DNA from: Lachnospiraceae bacterium
Lineage (GTDB): Bacteria > Bacillota > Clostridia > Lachnospirales > Lachnospiraceae
DNA length: 64,000 nucleotides
Assembly (NCBI GenBank): GCA_021771695.1
Contig: JAETON010000009.1
Coordinates: forward strand, 38,338-102,337
Direction of reading: 5' to 3'
Below are positions 7,470-16,470 of this stretch, one piece after another (position 1 is the stretch's first letter; every line of letters starts with the position of its first letter). A program made the translations under genes and the position numbers. The notes under the pieces were generated by a model. It was not told the DNA's origin and ran no database searches. It saw only the letters and a program-made list of their open reading frames with translations.

Positions 7470-8774
7470 ATGAGAATTGTAAAAGTAGATGAAGATTCTA
7501 TTGAAAATATTTTGTCTGATTTATTAAAGAGAAGTCCTAACCACTATGATGGGTTTCAGGAAAAAGTAGATGCAATTATCAGCAATGTCAAAGAAAATGG
7601 AGATAAAGCAGTGTTTGATTATACAAAGCAGTTTGACAAAGCTGAAATTCATGCAGAAAATATTTTAGTTACTGAGGAAGAAATCAAAGAGGCCTATGAG
7701 CAGGTAGATGATAAACTAATTGAAGTCATTCGGAAGGCAATTAAAAATATTAAAGATTTCCATGAAAAGCAGATACAAAACAGCTGGTTTGAAACTAGAG
7801 AAGATGGTGTGATGCTTGGACAAAAAGTAACTCCGATGGAAAGCTGTGGTGTTTATGTTCCCGGTGGGAAGGCTGTGTATCCATCTTCTGTATTAATGAA
7901 TATTGTTCCGGCACATGTTGCTGGAGTGAAAAATATTATTATGACAACACCACCCGGAAAAGATGGAAAAGTTACAGCGAATACGTTGGTAGCTGCCAAA
8001 GAAGCAGGGGCAACACAGGTTTATAAGGTTGGAGGAGCACAGGCGATTGCCGCTTTGGCATTTGGTACAGAGTCTATTCCAAAAGTTGATAAGATTGTAG
8101 GACCTGGAAATATTTTTGTTGCATTGGCCAAAAAAGCAGTTTACGGAAATGTCAGTATTGATTCCATTGCAGGACCAAGTGAAATCCTTGTTTTGGCAGA
8201 TGACAGTGCAAATCCAAGATATGTGGCAGCGGATTTATTATCTCAGGCGGAACATGACGAAATGGCAAGTGCAATTTTAGTTACCACCAGTGAAACACTG
8301 GCACAAAAAGTTTCCGATGAAATTGATGGATTTTTAAATGAACTTTCCAGAAAAGAAATTATGGAAAAATCTTTAGAATCTTTTGGATATATTTTGATCG
8401 CAAAAGATATGAAAGAAGCAGTAGATGTTGCAAATTCCATTGCATCAGAACATATGGAGATTATGACAGAAAATCCATTCGATGTAATGACAAGAGTGAA
8501 AAATGCAGGAGCTATTTTCATCGGGCAGTACAGTTGTGAGCCTTTGGGAGATTATTTTGCAGGACCAAACCATGTACTTCCAACCAATGGAACGGCAAAA
8601 TTCTTTTCACCACTGAGTGTTGATGATTTCATTAAGAAGTCAAGTGTGATATATTATTCAAGAGAAGCATTGGAGCCGGTACATAAAGATATCGAATTCT
8701 TTGCAAAACAAGAAGAATTAACTGCCCATGCGAACTCGATGAAAGTACGATTTGAAGACCAACAGGAAGGATAG
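7470..8774 (+). CDS. hisD: Histidinol dehydrogenase
   Basis: Carries out the last two oxidations of histidine synthesis (histidinol to histidine) with NAD and a zinc ion. The 434 residues are full length. Family marks are VPGGKAVYPSSVLMN, VGPGNIFVALAK, AGPSEILVLAD, the catalytic pair in ASEHMEI, and the C-terminal GDYFAGPNHVLPT, which carries a zinc-site histidine. It is preceded by GAAGGAG and placed tightly between hisG and hisB. Confidence 0.97.
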   Translation: MRIVKVDEDSIENILSDLLKRSPNHYDGFQEKVDAIISNVKENGDKAVFDYTKQFDKAEIHAENILVTEEEIKEAYEQVDDKLIEVIRKAIKNIKDFHEKQIQNSWFETREDGVMLGQKVTPMESCGVYVPGGKAVYPSSVLMNIVPAHVAGVKNIIMTTPPGKDGKVTANTLVAAKEAGATQVYKVGGAQAIAALAFGTESIPKVDKIVGPGNIFVALAKKAVYGNVSIDSIAGPSEILVLADDSANPRYVAADLLSQAEHDEMASAILVTTSETLAQKVSDEIDGFLNELSRKEIMEKSLESFGYILIAKDMKEAVDVANSIASEHMEIMTENPFDVMTRVKNAGAIFIGQYSCEPLGDYFAGPNHVLPTNGTAKFFSPLSVDDFIKKSSVIYYSREALEPVHKDIEFFAKQEELTAHANSMKVRFEDQQEG

Positions 8775-8782
8775 ATTGATTT

Positions 8783-9370
8783 ATGAGTAGAAGTGCATCC
8801 ATTGAAAGAAATACCAGTGAAACAAAAATTAAATTAACATTAAATTTGGATGGAAACGGAAAAACAAATATCCATACAGGCATTGGATTTTTTGACCATA
8901 TGCTCAATAGTTTTGCCCGGCATGGATTTTTTGACCTTGATGTGGAGGTAGATGGAGATTTATGGGTAGACTGCCATCATACGATTGAAGATGTGGGAAT
9001 TGTTCTCGGTGAGGCAATCAAGAAAGCTGTTGGTGATAAAAAAGGAATCAAACGTTACGGCTCTTTTCTGCTTCCAATGGATGAGACTTTGATGCTTTGT
9101 GCCATTGATTTATCCGGACGGCCGTATTTTAACATGGACTGTGAATTTAGTGTAGACCGTGTAGGAGATTTTGACACAGAAATGGTGAAAGAATTTTTCT
9201 ATGCAATTTCCTACAGCAGTGCCATGGATTTACATTTGAAAAAAATGGATGGTGAAAATAATCATCATATCATTGAAGCTGCATTTAAAGCTTTTGCGAA
9301 GGCATTGGATGAAGCAACGATGATAGATCCAAGAATTACAGATGTACTGTCCACGAAAGGAGCTTTATAA
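8783..9370 (+). CDS. hisB: Imidazoleglycerol-phosphate dehydratase
   Basis: Dehydrates imidazoleglycerol phosphate at a dinuclear manganese site. The 195 residues are the normal monofunctional length. The metal-ligand motifs are all present: [15 protein letters not shown] and [12 protein letters not shown]. No phosphatase domain is fused, so histidinol phosphatase must be encoded elsewhere. It sits 8 bases after hisD and 1 base before the next gene. Confidence 0.97.
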   Translation: MSRSASIERNTSETKIKLTLNLDGNGKTNIHTGIGFFDHMLNSFARHGFFDLDVEVDGDLWVDCHHTIEDVGIVLGEAIKKAVGDKKGIKRYGSFLLPMDETLMLCAIDLSGRPYFNMDCEFSVDRVGDFDTEMVKEFFYAISYSSAMDLHLKKMDGENNHHIIEAAFKAFAKALDEATMIDPRITDVLSTKGAL

Positions 9371-9371
9371 G

Positions 9372-10607
9372 ATGAGTAAGATTACATTGATTCCATGTGT
9401 AGATACGGAAAATCCAGTGGAATCTGCAAAACAATATAACCATACAGGTGCAGATGCGATTGGTTACTATGAGGAAAAAGCATCTATTGAGACAATCAAA
9501 GCAATCAAAAAAGAAATAGATGTTCCGTTGTATGCAGGAGGCGGTATTCATGACTTGGAAGATGTAAAAAAAGTTTTGTATGCAGGAGCCGATAAGGTAT
9601 GCCTTGGAGCTGCAGTTTTGATAGATAAAGATATTGTTAAAAAGGCTTCTGACCGTTTTGGAAAGAAACAAGTAATTGTATCCATGGATTTGGAACAGTT
9701 GGAGGAACCAGTTGCTTTTGCAAAAGAAATGGAACGTTTGGGAGCAGGAGAATTGTTACTTTTGGCTGATCATGGGTATGATAAGGTTATGGAAGCTGTA
9801 AATGCAGTCAAAGAACAGACCAATCTTCCAATGATTGTGAGTGTGTCATCTGTGGAAAAAACTGCTCCAACTTTGAAAGCTGTAAAGGCAGATAGTATTG
9901 CGATTCATGATGCCGGGGCTTTTTCTGTACTAGAATTAAAAAAGGCTTGTACGGCAGAAGACCTTGATATGAAAACACTGGAAAGTCCGATTCCATTTGA
10001 AGAATTTAAATTGAACAGCGATGGAATGCTGACTGTTGTGACGCAGGATTATAAAACAAATGAGGTTTTGATGGTGGCTTATATGACAAAAGAAGCCTTT
10101 GAACAGACGGTAGAAACCGGAGTTATGACATATTACAGCCGCAGCCGTGATGAACTTTGGGTAAAAGGAGATACTTCCGGACATTACCAGTATGTAAAGT
10201 CGTTAACCATTGATTGTGATAAAGATACCCTGCTTGCGAAAGTCCGTCAAGTAGGAAACGCATGTCATACTGGAAATTACTCTTGTTTCTTTACGGATTT
10301 AGTAAAAAAAGAATATAAAGATGATAACCCAATGAATGTATTTCAGGATGTATATGATGTGATTATGGATCGTAAAATGCATCCAAAAGAAGGATCTTAC
10401 ACAAATTATTTATTTGAGAAAGGAATTGATAAGATTCTGAAAAAAGTCGGGGAAGAATGTACAGAGATTGTAATTGCAGCGAAAAATCCGGATCCGGAAG
10501 AAATGAAATATGAAATATCTGATTTTCTATATCATTTGATGGTACTGATGGCAGAACGCAAAATGACATGGGAACAGGTAACCAATGAACTTATGGAAAG
10601 AAAATAA
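9372..10607 (+). CDS. hisIE: Degenerate HisF-like barrel fused to HisI-HisE
   Basis: A 411-residue three-part protein. Residues about 1-205 resemble a HisA/HisF TIM barrel: the IPCVD start, the [10 protein letters not shown] and [10 protein letters not shown] phosphate site and the SMD strand are kept. The second-half phosphate loop (normally SGGAG) reads SVSSV, and much of the first loop is missing, so cyclase activity is doubtful. Residues about 210-315 are HisI, phosphoribosyl-AMP cyclohydrolase ([14 protein letters not shown]). Residues about 325-411 are HisE, phosphoribosyl-ATP pyrophosphohydrolase ([15 protein letters not shown]). The ATG at 9372 follows AAAGGAG. hisA, hisF, hisH and hisC are not in this window. 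Confidence 0.9.
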   Translation: MSKITLIPCVDTENPVESAKQYNHTGADAIGYYEEKASIETIKAIKKEIDVPLYAGGGIHDLEDVKKVLYAGADKVCLGAAVLIDKDIVKKASDRFGKKQVIVSMDLEQLEEPVAFAKEMERLGAGELLLLADHGYDKVMEAVNAVKEQTNLPMIVSVSSVEKTAPTLKAVKADSIAIHDAGAFSVLELKKACTAEDLDMKTLESPIPFEEFKLNSDGMLTVVTQDYKTNEVLMVAYMTKEAFEQTVETGVMTYYSRSRDELWVKGDTSGHYQYVKSLTIDCDKDTLLAKVRQVGNACHTGNYSCFFTDLVKKEYKDDNPMNVFQDVYDVIMDRKMHPKEGSYTNYLFEKGIDKILKKVGEECTEIVIAAKNPDPEEMKYEISDFLYHLMVLMAERKMTWEQVTNELMERK

Positions 10608-10636
10608 TTGTCTTTCGTTTCATGATTTGGTATAAT
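10608..10636 (+). promoter_or_regulatory. Sigma-A-type promoter
   Basis: TTGTCT at 10608-10613 and TATAAT at 10631-10636, 17 bases apart, directly after the his operon. It precedes the small membrane protein gene at 10664. Confidence 0.75.
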
Positions 10637-10663
10637 CGACTTTATAAGATAAGGAGGCATGAT

Positions 10664-10792
10664 ATGACAGCATTTTTATCAGAATTAGTCTCATACGCAA
10701 TAAAGTTTATTTTTCTGCTGGCAGTGTCTGCAGGCGGAGTTTTCTTTGGAAAACATATGTCTCAGAAAAAGAAAAATAAAGAACAGGCATAA
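10664..10792 (+). CDS. Small single-span membrane protein, 42 residues
   Basis: A short gene with strong signals: its own promoter, AAGGAGG 7 bases before the ATG, and a terminator-like hairpin after it. The protein has a hydrophobic helix at about residues 11-28, containing small residues (AVSAGGVFF), followed by a very basic tail (QKKKNKEQ). I do not know a function. Small membrane proteins of this layout often modulate a larger membrane partner, but nothing nearby indicates which. Confidence 0.7.
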   Translation: MTAFLSELVSYAIKFIFLLAVSAGGVFFGKHMSQKKKNKEQA

Positions 10793-10810
10793 GTTTTTAT
10801 GCATACCCAG

Positions 10811-10840
10811 AAGAAGACCTTGTGATAAGGTTTTCTTTTG
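10811..10840 (+). terminator. Rho-independent terminator
   Basis: Eleven-pair stem (10811-10821 with 10827-10837, one G-T pair) around a 5-base loop, followed by a short T-rich tail. It lies between the small membrane protein gene and alaS. Confidence 0.6.
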
Positions 10841-10878
10841 TTACGTAAATAGAACATTACTATTAGGAGGATGAAGAA

Positions 10879-13518
10879 TTGAAAGCATATGGAGTCAATG
10901 AACTCAGAAAAATGTATCTTGAGTTTTTTGAAAGTAAAGACCATTTGGCAATGAAAAGCTTTTCATTAGTGCCAAAAAATGACAATAGTTTATTGTTAAT
11001 CAATGCAGGAATGGCACCATTAAAACCATATTTTACCGGACAGGAAGTTCCGCCGAAGAAAAGAGTTACCACTTGTCAAAAGTGTATCCGTACCGGAGAT
11101 ATTGAAAATGTAGGAAAGACTGCAAGACACGGTACATTTTTTGAGATGCTTGGAAATTTCTCTTTTGGAGATTATTTCAAGCATGAAGCAATTGCGTGGT
11201 CATGGGAATTTTTGACAGAGGTCATTGGTCTTGATCCTGAGAGACTTTATCCTTCTGTATACCAAGATGATGATGAAGCATTTGAAATTTGGGAAAAAGA
11301 AATTGGAATTGCGCCGGAACGTATTTTCCGTTTTGGAAAAGAAGATAACTTCTGGGAACATGGAGCAGGACCTTGCGGACCATGTTCTGAGATTTATTAT
11401 GACCGTGGAGAAAAATACGGCTGTGGGAAACCGGATTGTACGGTAGGATGTGAATGTGACCGTTATATGGAAGTATGGAATAATGTATTCACACAGTTTG
11501 ATAATGACGGACATAACAATTATACAGAATTGGAAAACAAGAATATTGATACAGGAATGGGACTGGAACGTCTGGCTGTTGTGGTACAAGAAGTAGATTC
11601 TATTTTTGATGTAGACTCTATTAAAGCGATTCGTGACAAAGTCTGTGAAGCTGCAGAAGTAACTTACGGAACAGATTATGATACAGATGTTTCTGTCCGT
11701 GTTATCACAGATCATATCCGTTCTGCTACATTTATGATTTCTGACGGTATTATGCCATCCAATGAAGGTCGTGGATATGTGCTCCGCCGTCTGATCCGTC
11801 GTGCAGCAAGACATGGACGAATGCTTGGAATCAAAGATTTATTCCTGGCTGAATTAAGTAAAACAGTCATTCATGAATCCAAAGACGGATATCCGGAACT
11901 GGAAGAAAAAGCAGAATTTATTTTTAAAAACTTGACACAGGAAGAAAAACAGTTTAATAAGACCATCGATCAGGGACTTTCTATTCTTGCAGAATTTGAA
12001 AAGAAAATGCAGGAAGAAGGAAAGAAAGAACTGGCTGGAAGTGATGCTTTTAAATTATATGACACACATGGATTCCCATTGGATCTTACCATTGAGATTC
12101 TGGAAGAAAAAGGATTTACGGTAGATCAGGCAGGTTTTGAAAAGGAGATGGAAATTCAAAGAGAGACTGCCAGAGGTACAAGAGCAGAAACTAACTATAT
12201 GGGAGCTGATGCAACTGTTTATGAGCAGTTAGATCCTGCAATGACTTCTGTATTTTTAGGATATGATGCGTTAACTTGTGATGGAAATATTACAGCAATG
12301 ACAACAGAAACAGAAGTTGTAGAGGAACTTATTAAGGGACAGGCAGGCACAATTGTAGCAGACCAGACAACTTTCTATGCAACCAGCGGCGGGCAGGAAG
12401 CAGATAAAGGTGTGATTTTAAGTGACGATGCTTCTTTTGAAGTCGAAGATGTGATTAAATTATCCGGTGGAAAGATTGGCCACGTAGGACATGTCGTTGA
12501 GGGAACTTTGAAACTTGGCGATAAAATTGTATTAAATGTCAATGAAAAGAACCGTAAACTGGCACAGAAAAACCACAGTGCAACCCATCTTCTTCAGAAA
12601 GCATTGCGTGAAGTATTAGGAACTCATGTGGAACAGGCTGGTTCTTTAAATAATGCAAAGCATTTAAGATTTGATTTTACACATTTCTCTCCAATGACAA
12701 TAGAAGAAATTCAAAAAGTCGAAAATATTGTAAACAGTAAGATTGCAGAAAATCTTCCGGTTGTGACAAAAGTTATGTCTATGGATGAAGCAAAAGAAAC
12801 TGGTGCAATGGCATTATTTGGTGAGAAATACGGAGATGAAGTCCGTGTTGTATCTATGGGAGATTTCTCGGTAGAATTGTGTGGAGGAACTCATGTCAGC
12901 AATACAGGCACGATTACCGCATTCAAGATTCTATCCGAAAGCGGTGTTGCTTCCGGAGTACGCCGTATTGAAGCAATTACAGATCAGGGAGTTTTTGATT
13001 ACTATGACAAATTAGAAGCAAAGTTAAACGAAGCAGCAGCAAAATTGAAATCAACTCCAGCTGGTTTATTAAAGAGAATTGATTCTTTACTGGCAGAAGT
13101 GAAAGAATTAAAGAGTGAAAATGAATCCCTAAAGAGCAAACTTGCAAAAGATGCTCTTGGAGATGTAATGGATCAGGTTGTTGAAGTTAACGGGGTGAAG
13201 CTTCTTGCTGCATCTGTAGAAGATGTGGATATGAATGGACTTCGTGAATTGGGAGATAATTTAAAAGAAAAACTTGGTAATGGTGTTATTGTGCTGGCAT
13301 CACAAAAAGGCGGAAAAGTATTCTTGGTTGCTATGGTGACAGAGGGAGCTCAAAAAGCCGGAGCACATGCTGGAAATCTGATCAAAGCGATTGCAGGATG
13401 TGTCGGCGGAGGCGGAGGCGGACGCCCAAATATGGCACAGGCAGGCGGTAAAAATCCTGCAGGAATCAAAGATGCAATTGTGAAAGCAAAAGAAGTTTTA
13501 GAAAGTCAAATTTCCTAG
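10879..13518 (+). CDS. alaS: Alanyl-tRNA synthetase
   Basis: Charges tRNA-Ala and edits mischarged Ser/Gly. It has 879 residues with all domains: class II catalytic core (TTCQKCIRTGDIENVG, GNFSFGDYF, GMGLERL), the editing domain with HSATH (about 565) and CGGTH (about 667) zinc ligands, a coiled-coil linker (about 715-760), and the C-Ala domain ending in a Gly-rich loop and PAGIKDAI. Translation begins at a TTG, 8 bases after AGGAGG at 10865-10870. A Cys-rich insertion (CGKPDCTVGCEC, near 180) is common in clostridial AlaS. No T-box is visible upstream. Confidence 0.98.
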   Translation: MKAYGVNELRKMYLEFFESKDHLAMKSFSLVPKNDNSLLLINAGMAPLKPYFTGQEVPPKKRVTTCQKCIRTGDIENVGKTARHGTFFEMLGNFSFGDYFKHEAIAWSWEFLTEVIGLDPERLYPSVYQDDDEAFEIWEKEIGIAPERIFRFGKEDNFWEHGAGPCGPCSEIYYDRGEKYGCGKPDCTVGCECDRYMEVWNNVFTQFDNDGHNNYTELENKNIDTGMGLERLAVVVQEVDSIFDVDSIKAIRDKVCEAAEVTYGTDYDTDVSVRVITDHIRSATFMISDGIMPSNEGRGYVLRRLIRRAARHGRMLGIKDLFLAELSKTVIHESKDGYPELEEKAEFIFKNLTQEEKQFNKTIDQGLSILAEFEKKMQEEGKKELAGSDAFKLYDTHGFPLDLTIEILEEKGFTVDQAGFEKEMEIQRETARGTRAETNYMGADATVYEQLDPAMTSVFLGYDALTCDGNITAMTTETEVVEELIKGQAGTIVADQTTFYATSGGQEADKGVILSDDASFEVEDVIKLSGGKIGHVGHVVEGTLKLGDKIVLNVNEKNRKLAQKNHSATHLLQKALREVLGTHVEQAGSLNNAKHLRFDFTHFSPMTIEEIQKVENIVNSKIAENLPVVTKVMSMDEAKETGAMALFGEKYGDEVRVVSMGDFSVELCGGTHVSNTGTITAFKILSESGVASGVRRIEAITDQGVFDYYDKLEAKLNEAAAKLKSTPAGLLKRIDSLLAEVKELKSENESLKSKLAKDALGDVMDQVVEVNGVKLLAASVEDVDMNGLRELGDNLKEKLGNGVIVLASQKGGKVFLVAMVTEGAQKAGAHAGNLIKAIAGCVGGGGGGRPNMAQAGGKNPAGIKDAIVKAKEVLESQIS

Positions 13519-13546
13519 TTGACGAAATATGAAAATATGGTATAAT
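13519..13546 (+). promoter_or_regulatory. Sigma-A-type promoter of rpsU
   Basis: TTGACG at 13519-13524 and TATAAT at 13541-13546 with a 16-base spacer, beginning at the base after the alaS stop. Confidence 0.8.
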
Positions 13547-13574
13547 AATCTAGTGCAAGAAAATAATACCCAAA

Positions 13575-13600
13575 CAGTCCTATGCACAAGTACAAGACTG
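13575..13600 (+). promoter_or_regulatory. Short hairpin in the rpsU leader
   Basis: CAGTC (13575-13579) can pair with GACTG (13596-13600) directly before a purine-rich ribosome site (GAGGGGAGG). This could let bS21 or the ribosome adjust translation; inference only. Confidence 0.3.
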
Positions 13601-13621
13601 GAGGGGAGGTCGGGAATAAGA

Positions 13622-13798
13622 ATGTCTAACGTAATCGTTAAAGAAAATGAATCTTTAGATAGCGCTCTTCGCAGATTTAAGAGAAACTGTGCAAAAGCAG
13701 GAATTCAGCAGGAAATCCGCAAGAGAGAACATTACGAAAAGCCAAGTGTAAGACGTAAGAAAAAGTCTGAAGCTGCTCGTAAAAGAAAATCTAAATAA
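13622..13798 (+). CDS. rpsU: 30S ribosomal protein bS21
   Basis: A 58-residue, strongly basic ribosomal protein of the 30S platform, near the anti-Shine-Dalgarno region. The N terminus [20 protein letters not shown] and the Arg/Lys-rich tail are characteristic. The start at 13622 is preceded by GAGGGGAGG; an upstream extension of the frame is not needed. It has its own promoter and terminator, so it is probably transcribed alone. Confidence 0.97.
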   Translation: MSNVIVKENESLDSALRRFKRNCAKAGIQQEIRKREHYEKPSVRRKKKSEAARKRKSK

Positions 13799-13809
13799 TA
13801 AGTAATTGT

Positions 13810-13850
13810 AAAGCATCATTTACTGTAACAGGTATATGATGCTTTTTTTC
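13810..13850 (+). terminator. Rho-independent terminator of rpsU
   Basis: Nine-pair stem, AAGCATCAT (13811-13819) with ATGATGCTT (13836-13844), followed by a run of T. Confidence 0.85.
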
Positions 13851-13887
13851 TGCATATATTAAACCAAATGCCGCAGGAGAAGATTTC

Positions 13888-14154
13888 ATGAAAAGAAAGC
13901 CAAAAGAAGCCATTGCCAAGGGACTTTCGCTTCCAGGAGATGTTGTATTTGGAGATTTTATTATTACTCTGACAGGCAGCCGGGAAGTTTTTATTGAAAA
14001 TTATAAGGGAATTTTATCCTATGATGATAACCAGATTTCAGTACAAGGAAATCATGTAGTGCTAAGAATCTGCGGCAAAAGGCTTGCTATTGATTATTAT
14101 TCGCAGGAAGGGATGAAAGTTCTTGGTCAGATTGAGCGGCTGGAATATGTTTAA
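13888..14154 (+). CDS. yqfC: Sporulation protein YqfC
   Basis: An 88-residue protein of the YabP/YqfC family, small beta-rich proteins made under sporulation control in Bacilli and Clostridia. The pattern LPGDVVFGDFIITLTGSREVFIENYKG matches the family core in overlapping short motifs (PGDVVFGD, SREVFIENYKGI). It is immediately followed by yqfD, its usual neighbour, and the yqfC-yqfD-phoH-ybeY order is conserved in spore formers. The exact role is unknown. Confidence 0.9.
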   Translation: MKRKPKEAIAKGLSLPGDVVFGDFIITLTGSREVFIENYKGILSYDDNQISVQGNHVVLRICGKRLAIDYYSQEGMKVLGQIERLEYV

Positions 14155-14165
14155 AGGAGAATAAT

Positions 14166-15401
14166 TTGGTAAAAATTTTACATTTTCTATTTGGACGGCT
14201 GTATTTTGAAATTTCAGGCCCAAATGTGGAACGGTTTTTAAATCTTTGTGCAAAAAACAATATTGTTCTTTGGGATTTAAAGCCATCTGGCAAAGGATAC
14301 CGCTTTTTTATAAGAAAAAAAGCTTATAAAACACTTGAAAATCTGGCAGAAAAAACACACATTTATATAAAACTTTCAGGAAGATACGGGCTTCCTTTTT
14401 TTTTACTGGAACATCGGAAGAGAAAAGCCTTTTTCGTTTCTGTGTTCATGGGAGTTTTGATGATTTTTGCATTAAGTCAATTTGTTTGGGAGATTACAGT
14501 ATCAGGAAGTGAGGTTTATTCAAAAAGTGATATTCTAAAATATGTAACAACCAATTATTATAAACCTGGTACATATAAAAGAAATGTTGACTGCAATCAA
14601 TTAGAAGAACATTTGAGGGAAGATTATGAAGAAATTGCATGGGTATCCTGTTCTTTGCAAGGTACGAGACTGCATATAGAAATTAAAGAAACTTTGGATC
14701 GTAAGACAAAACAAAATCCCAAAAAACCTTGTGATATTGTAGCAAATAAAAGCGGATTAATTACAGGGCTGTCTGTAAAAAGCGGAACACCGCTGGTGTC
14801 TGTGGGAGATAAAGTAAAAAAGGGCTCAACGTTGATTTCTGGATTGATCTATTATTACAGCGATGATTTTCAAGTAACGGAAACAGATAAAATCAGGGCA
14901 GATGGCGAAATTACGATGAAAACGAAAGAAACTTATAAAGAAAGTATTCCAATGGAATACTATGAGAAAAAGTTGAAAAAGAAAAAAAAGAGGATAAAAA
15001 GTATCTATGCCGGGACATATGAATGGAAATTTTCAGAGAAAAAGAAAGAGGAACATACAAATATTATTGAAAAGAAATATTCATTAAAAATCGGCAGTTC
15101 TTTGTACCTGCCTTTGGGAATTTATGTAAGAACGTATCAGCCTTATGATACAGTAAGGAAAACTTATACGGAAAAGCAGGCAAAAGAAAAATTGGAAAAA
15201 CGCTTAAAAAAATATTTAGCAAAAAAGGAGCGGAAAGGGATTCAGGTGATTCATCATGAAATATCTTATAAAAAAAAGGGAAATTCCTATACAGCTTCAG
15301 GAACGATTCTTCAAGAAGAGAAAATAGGAAAGATACGAAATATCAAAGCTTTGACAAAAGAACAGGAACAAAAGATTACGCCAACCACGGCACAGCAATA
15401 G
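14166..15401 (+). CDS. yqfD: Sporulation protein YqfD
   Basis: A 411-residue membrane-anchored protein. The N-terminal cytoplasmic part is followed by one membrane span (about residues 87-106). The large extracytoplasmic part includes a POTRA-like segment after the span and a very Lys-rich stretch near 255-300. The family acts at the forespore membranes during sporulation in Bacillus relatives. A TTG start at 14166 is set by AAAGGAG, just after the yqfC stop. The phoH promoter begins at the base after its own stop. Confidence 0.9.
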   Translation: MVKILHFLFGRLYFEISGPNVERFLNLCAKNNIVLWDLKPSGKGYRFFIRKKAYKTLENLAEKTHIYIKLSGRYGLPFFLLEHRKRKAFFVSVFMGVLMIFALSQFVWEITVSGSEVYSKSDILKYVTTNYYKPGTYKRNVDCNQLEEHLREDYEEIAWVSCSLQGTRLHIEIKETLDRKTKQNPKKPCDIVANKSGLITGLSVKSGTPLVSVGDKVKKGSTLISGLIYYYSDDFQVTETDKIRADGEITMKTKETYKESIPMEYYEKKLKKKKKRIKSIYAGTYEWKFSEKKKEEHTNIIEKKYSLKIGSSLYLPLGIYVRTYQPYDTVRKTYTEKQAKEKLEKRLKKYLAKKERKGIQVIHHEISYKKKGNSYTASGTILQEEKIGKIRNIKALTKEQEQKITPTTAQQ

Positions 15402-15430
15402 TTGAAAAACTTTGATGCTAATGGTAAAAT
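15402..15430 (+). promoter_or_regulatory. Sigma-A-type promoter of phoH
   Basis: TTGAAA at 15402-15407 and TAAAAT at 15425-15430, 17 bases apart. It lets phoH and downstream genes be expressed independently of the sporulation pair. Confidence 0.75.
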
Positions 15431-15462
15431 ACCATAAGAATATACAAAAAGGAGCGGCACCA

Positions 15463-16467
15463 ATGAATTCGATCGAAATTGAAATGGATTTTCCGGCAGA
15501 ACATGGTGGAAATGTATTTGGCCAGTTTGATGCCTATATGAAAAAAATTGAAAAAACACTGCATGTCAGCTTAATTTTAAGAGACGATAAATTAAAATGT
15601 ATTGGAAGCCGTCAGGCAGTGAATCATGCGGTCTCCGTTATTGAAGAACTTTTAGAACTTTCCAAACGAGGAAATGTGATCATGGAGCAGAATGTAAACT
15701 ACGCCTTGTCATTGTCTATGGATGATCAGCCGGCAAATCTTTTGGAGCTGGATAAAGACGTGATTTGCCACACTATTCAAGGGAAAGCGGTAAAGCCAAA
15801 GACACTGGGACAGAAAAAATATGTAGAACAGATTCAAGATAAAATGATTACGTTTGGTGTTGGTCCGGCTGGAACGGGGAAGACATATCTTGCCATGGCC
15901 ATGGCAATTACAGCGTTTAAAAATGATGAAGTCAATCGTATTATCTTGACCAGACCGGCCATTGAGGCAGGGGAAAAACTTGGATTTCTTCCAGGAGATT
16001 TACAGAGCAAAGTTGATCCGTATCTTCGTCCGCTGTATGATGCATTGTATGAGATTCTCGGAGCTGATGCGTTTATGAAAAATATGGAAAAGGGATTAAT
16101 TGAAGTAGCTCCGCTGGCCTATATGAGAGGACGTACTTTGGATAATGCGTATATTATTCTGGATGAAGCACAAAATACCACACCTGCTCAGATGAAGATG
16201 TTTTTGACACGAATTGGATTTGGATCTAAGGCAATCATTACCGGGGACTTGACGCAGAAAGACCTTCCTTTTGATAGTATTTCCGGGTTGGAAGAAGCTC
16301 TTACTGTTCTTCGGAAAGTCAAAGATATTGGAATATCCGAGCTTACGAATAAAGACGTTGTCAGACACCCATTGGTGCAGCAGATTGTAGCGGCTTATGA
16401 TAAGTATGAAGAAACAAAATCAGCAAGAAAAAGTAAAAATGTCCGAAAGAAAACAAAAGATAGGTAA
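15463..16467 (+). CDS. phoH: PhoH-like ATPase
   Basis: A 334-residue cytoplasmic ATPase. An N-terminal KH-like segment (about 1-90) precedes the PhoH domain with Walker A GPAGTGKT (near 137), the RPAIEAGEKLGFLPGD motif and Walker B ILDEAQN. PhoH proteins are thought to act on RNA and are usually linked to YbeY, encoded 3 bases downstream. The ATG at 15463 follows AAAAGGAG; an earlier in-frame ATG lies within the promoter region and is unlikely. Confidence 0.95.
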   Translation: MNSIEIEMDFPAEHGGNVFGQFDAYMKKIEKTLHVSLILRDDKLKCIGSRQAVNHAVSVIEELLELSKRGNVIMEQNVNYALSLSMDDQPANLLELDKDVICHTIQGKAVKPKTLGQKKYVEQIQDKMITFGVGPAGTGKTYLAMAMAITAFKNDEVNRIILTRPAIEAGEKLGFLPGDLQSKVDPYLRPLYDALYEILGADAFMKNMEKGLIEVAPLAYMRGRTLDNAYIILDEAQNTTPAQMKMFLTRIGFGSKAIITGDLTQKDLPFDSISGLEEALTVLRKVKDIGISELTNKDVVRHPLVQQIVAAYDKYEETKSARKSKNVRKKTKDR

Positions 16468-16470
16468 ACT

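Noticed and set aside
9372..9990. Call of a functional HisF or HisA
   Set aside because: The second phosphate-binding loop and part of the first loop are missing and the domain is fused to HisIE, so only a degenerate HisF-like barrel can be supported.
10793..10878. T-box upstream of alaS, also sought before hisZ and trpB
   Set aside because: No T-box consensus and the leaders are too short.
11200..11814. Long open frame on the - strand opposite alaS
   Set aside because: It lies wholly within alaS, whose conserved motifs are intact; composition (many His, Ile, Cys) is that of an antisense shadow and no ribosome site is seen.
13400..13426. GGC/GGA repeats at the end of alaS
   Set aside because: They encode the normal glycine-rich loop of the AlaS C-Ala domain, not a repeat element.
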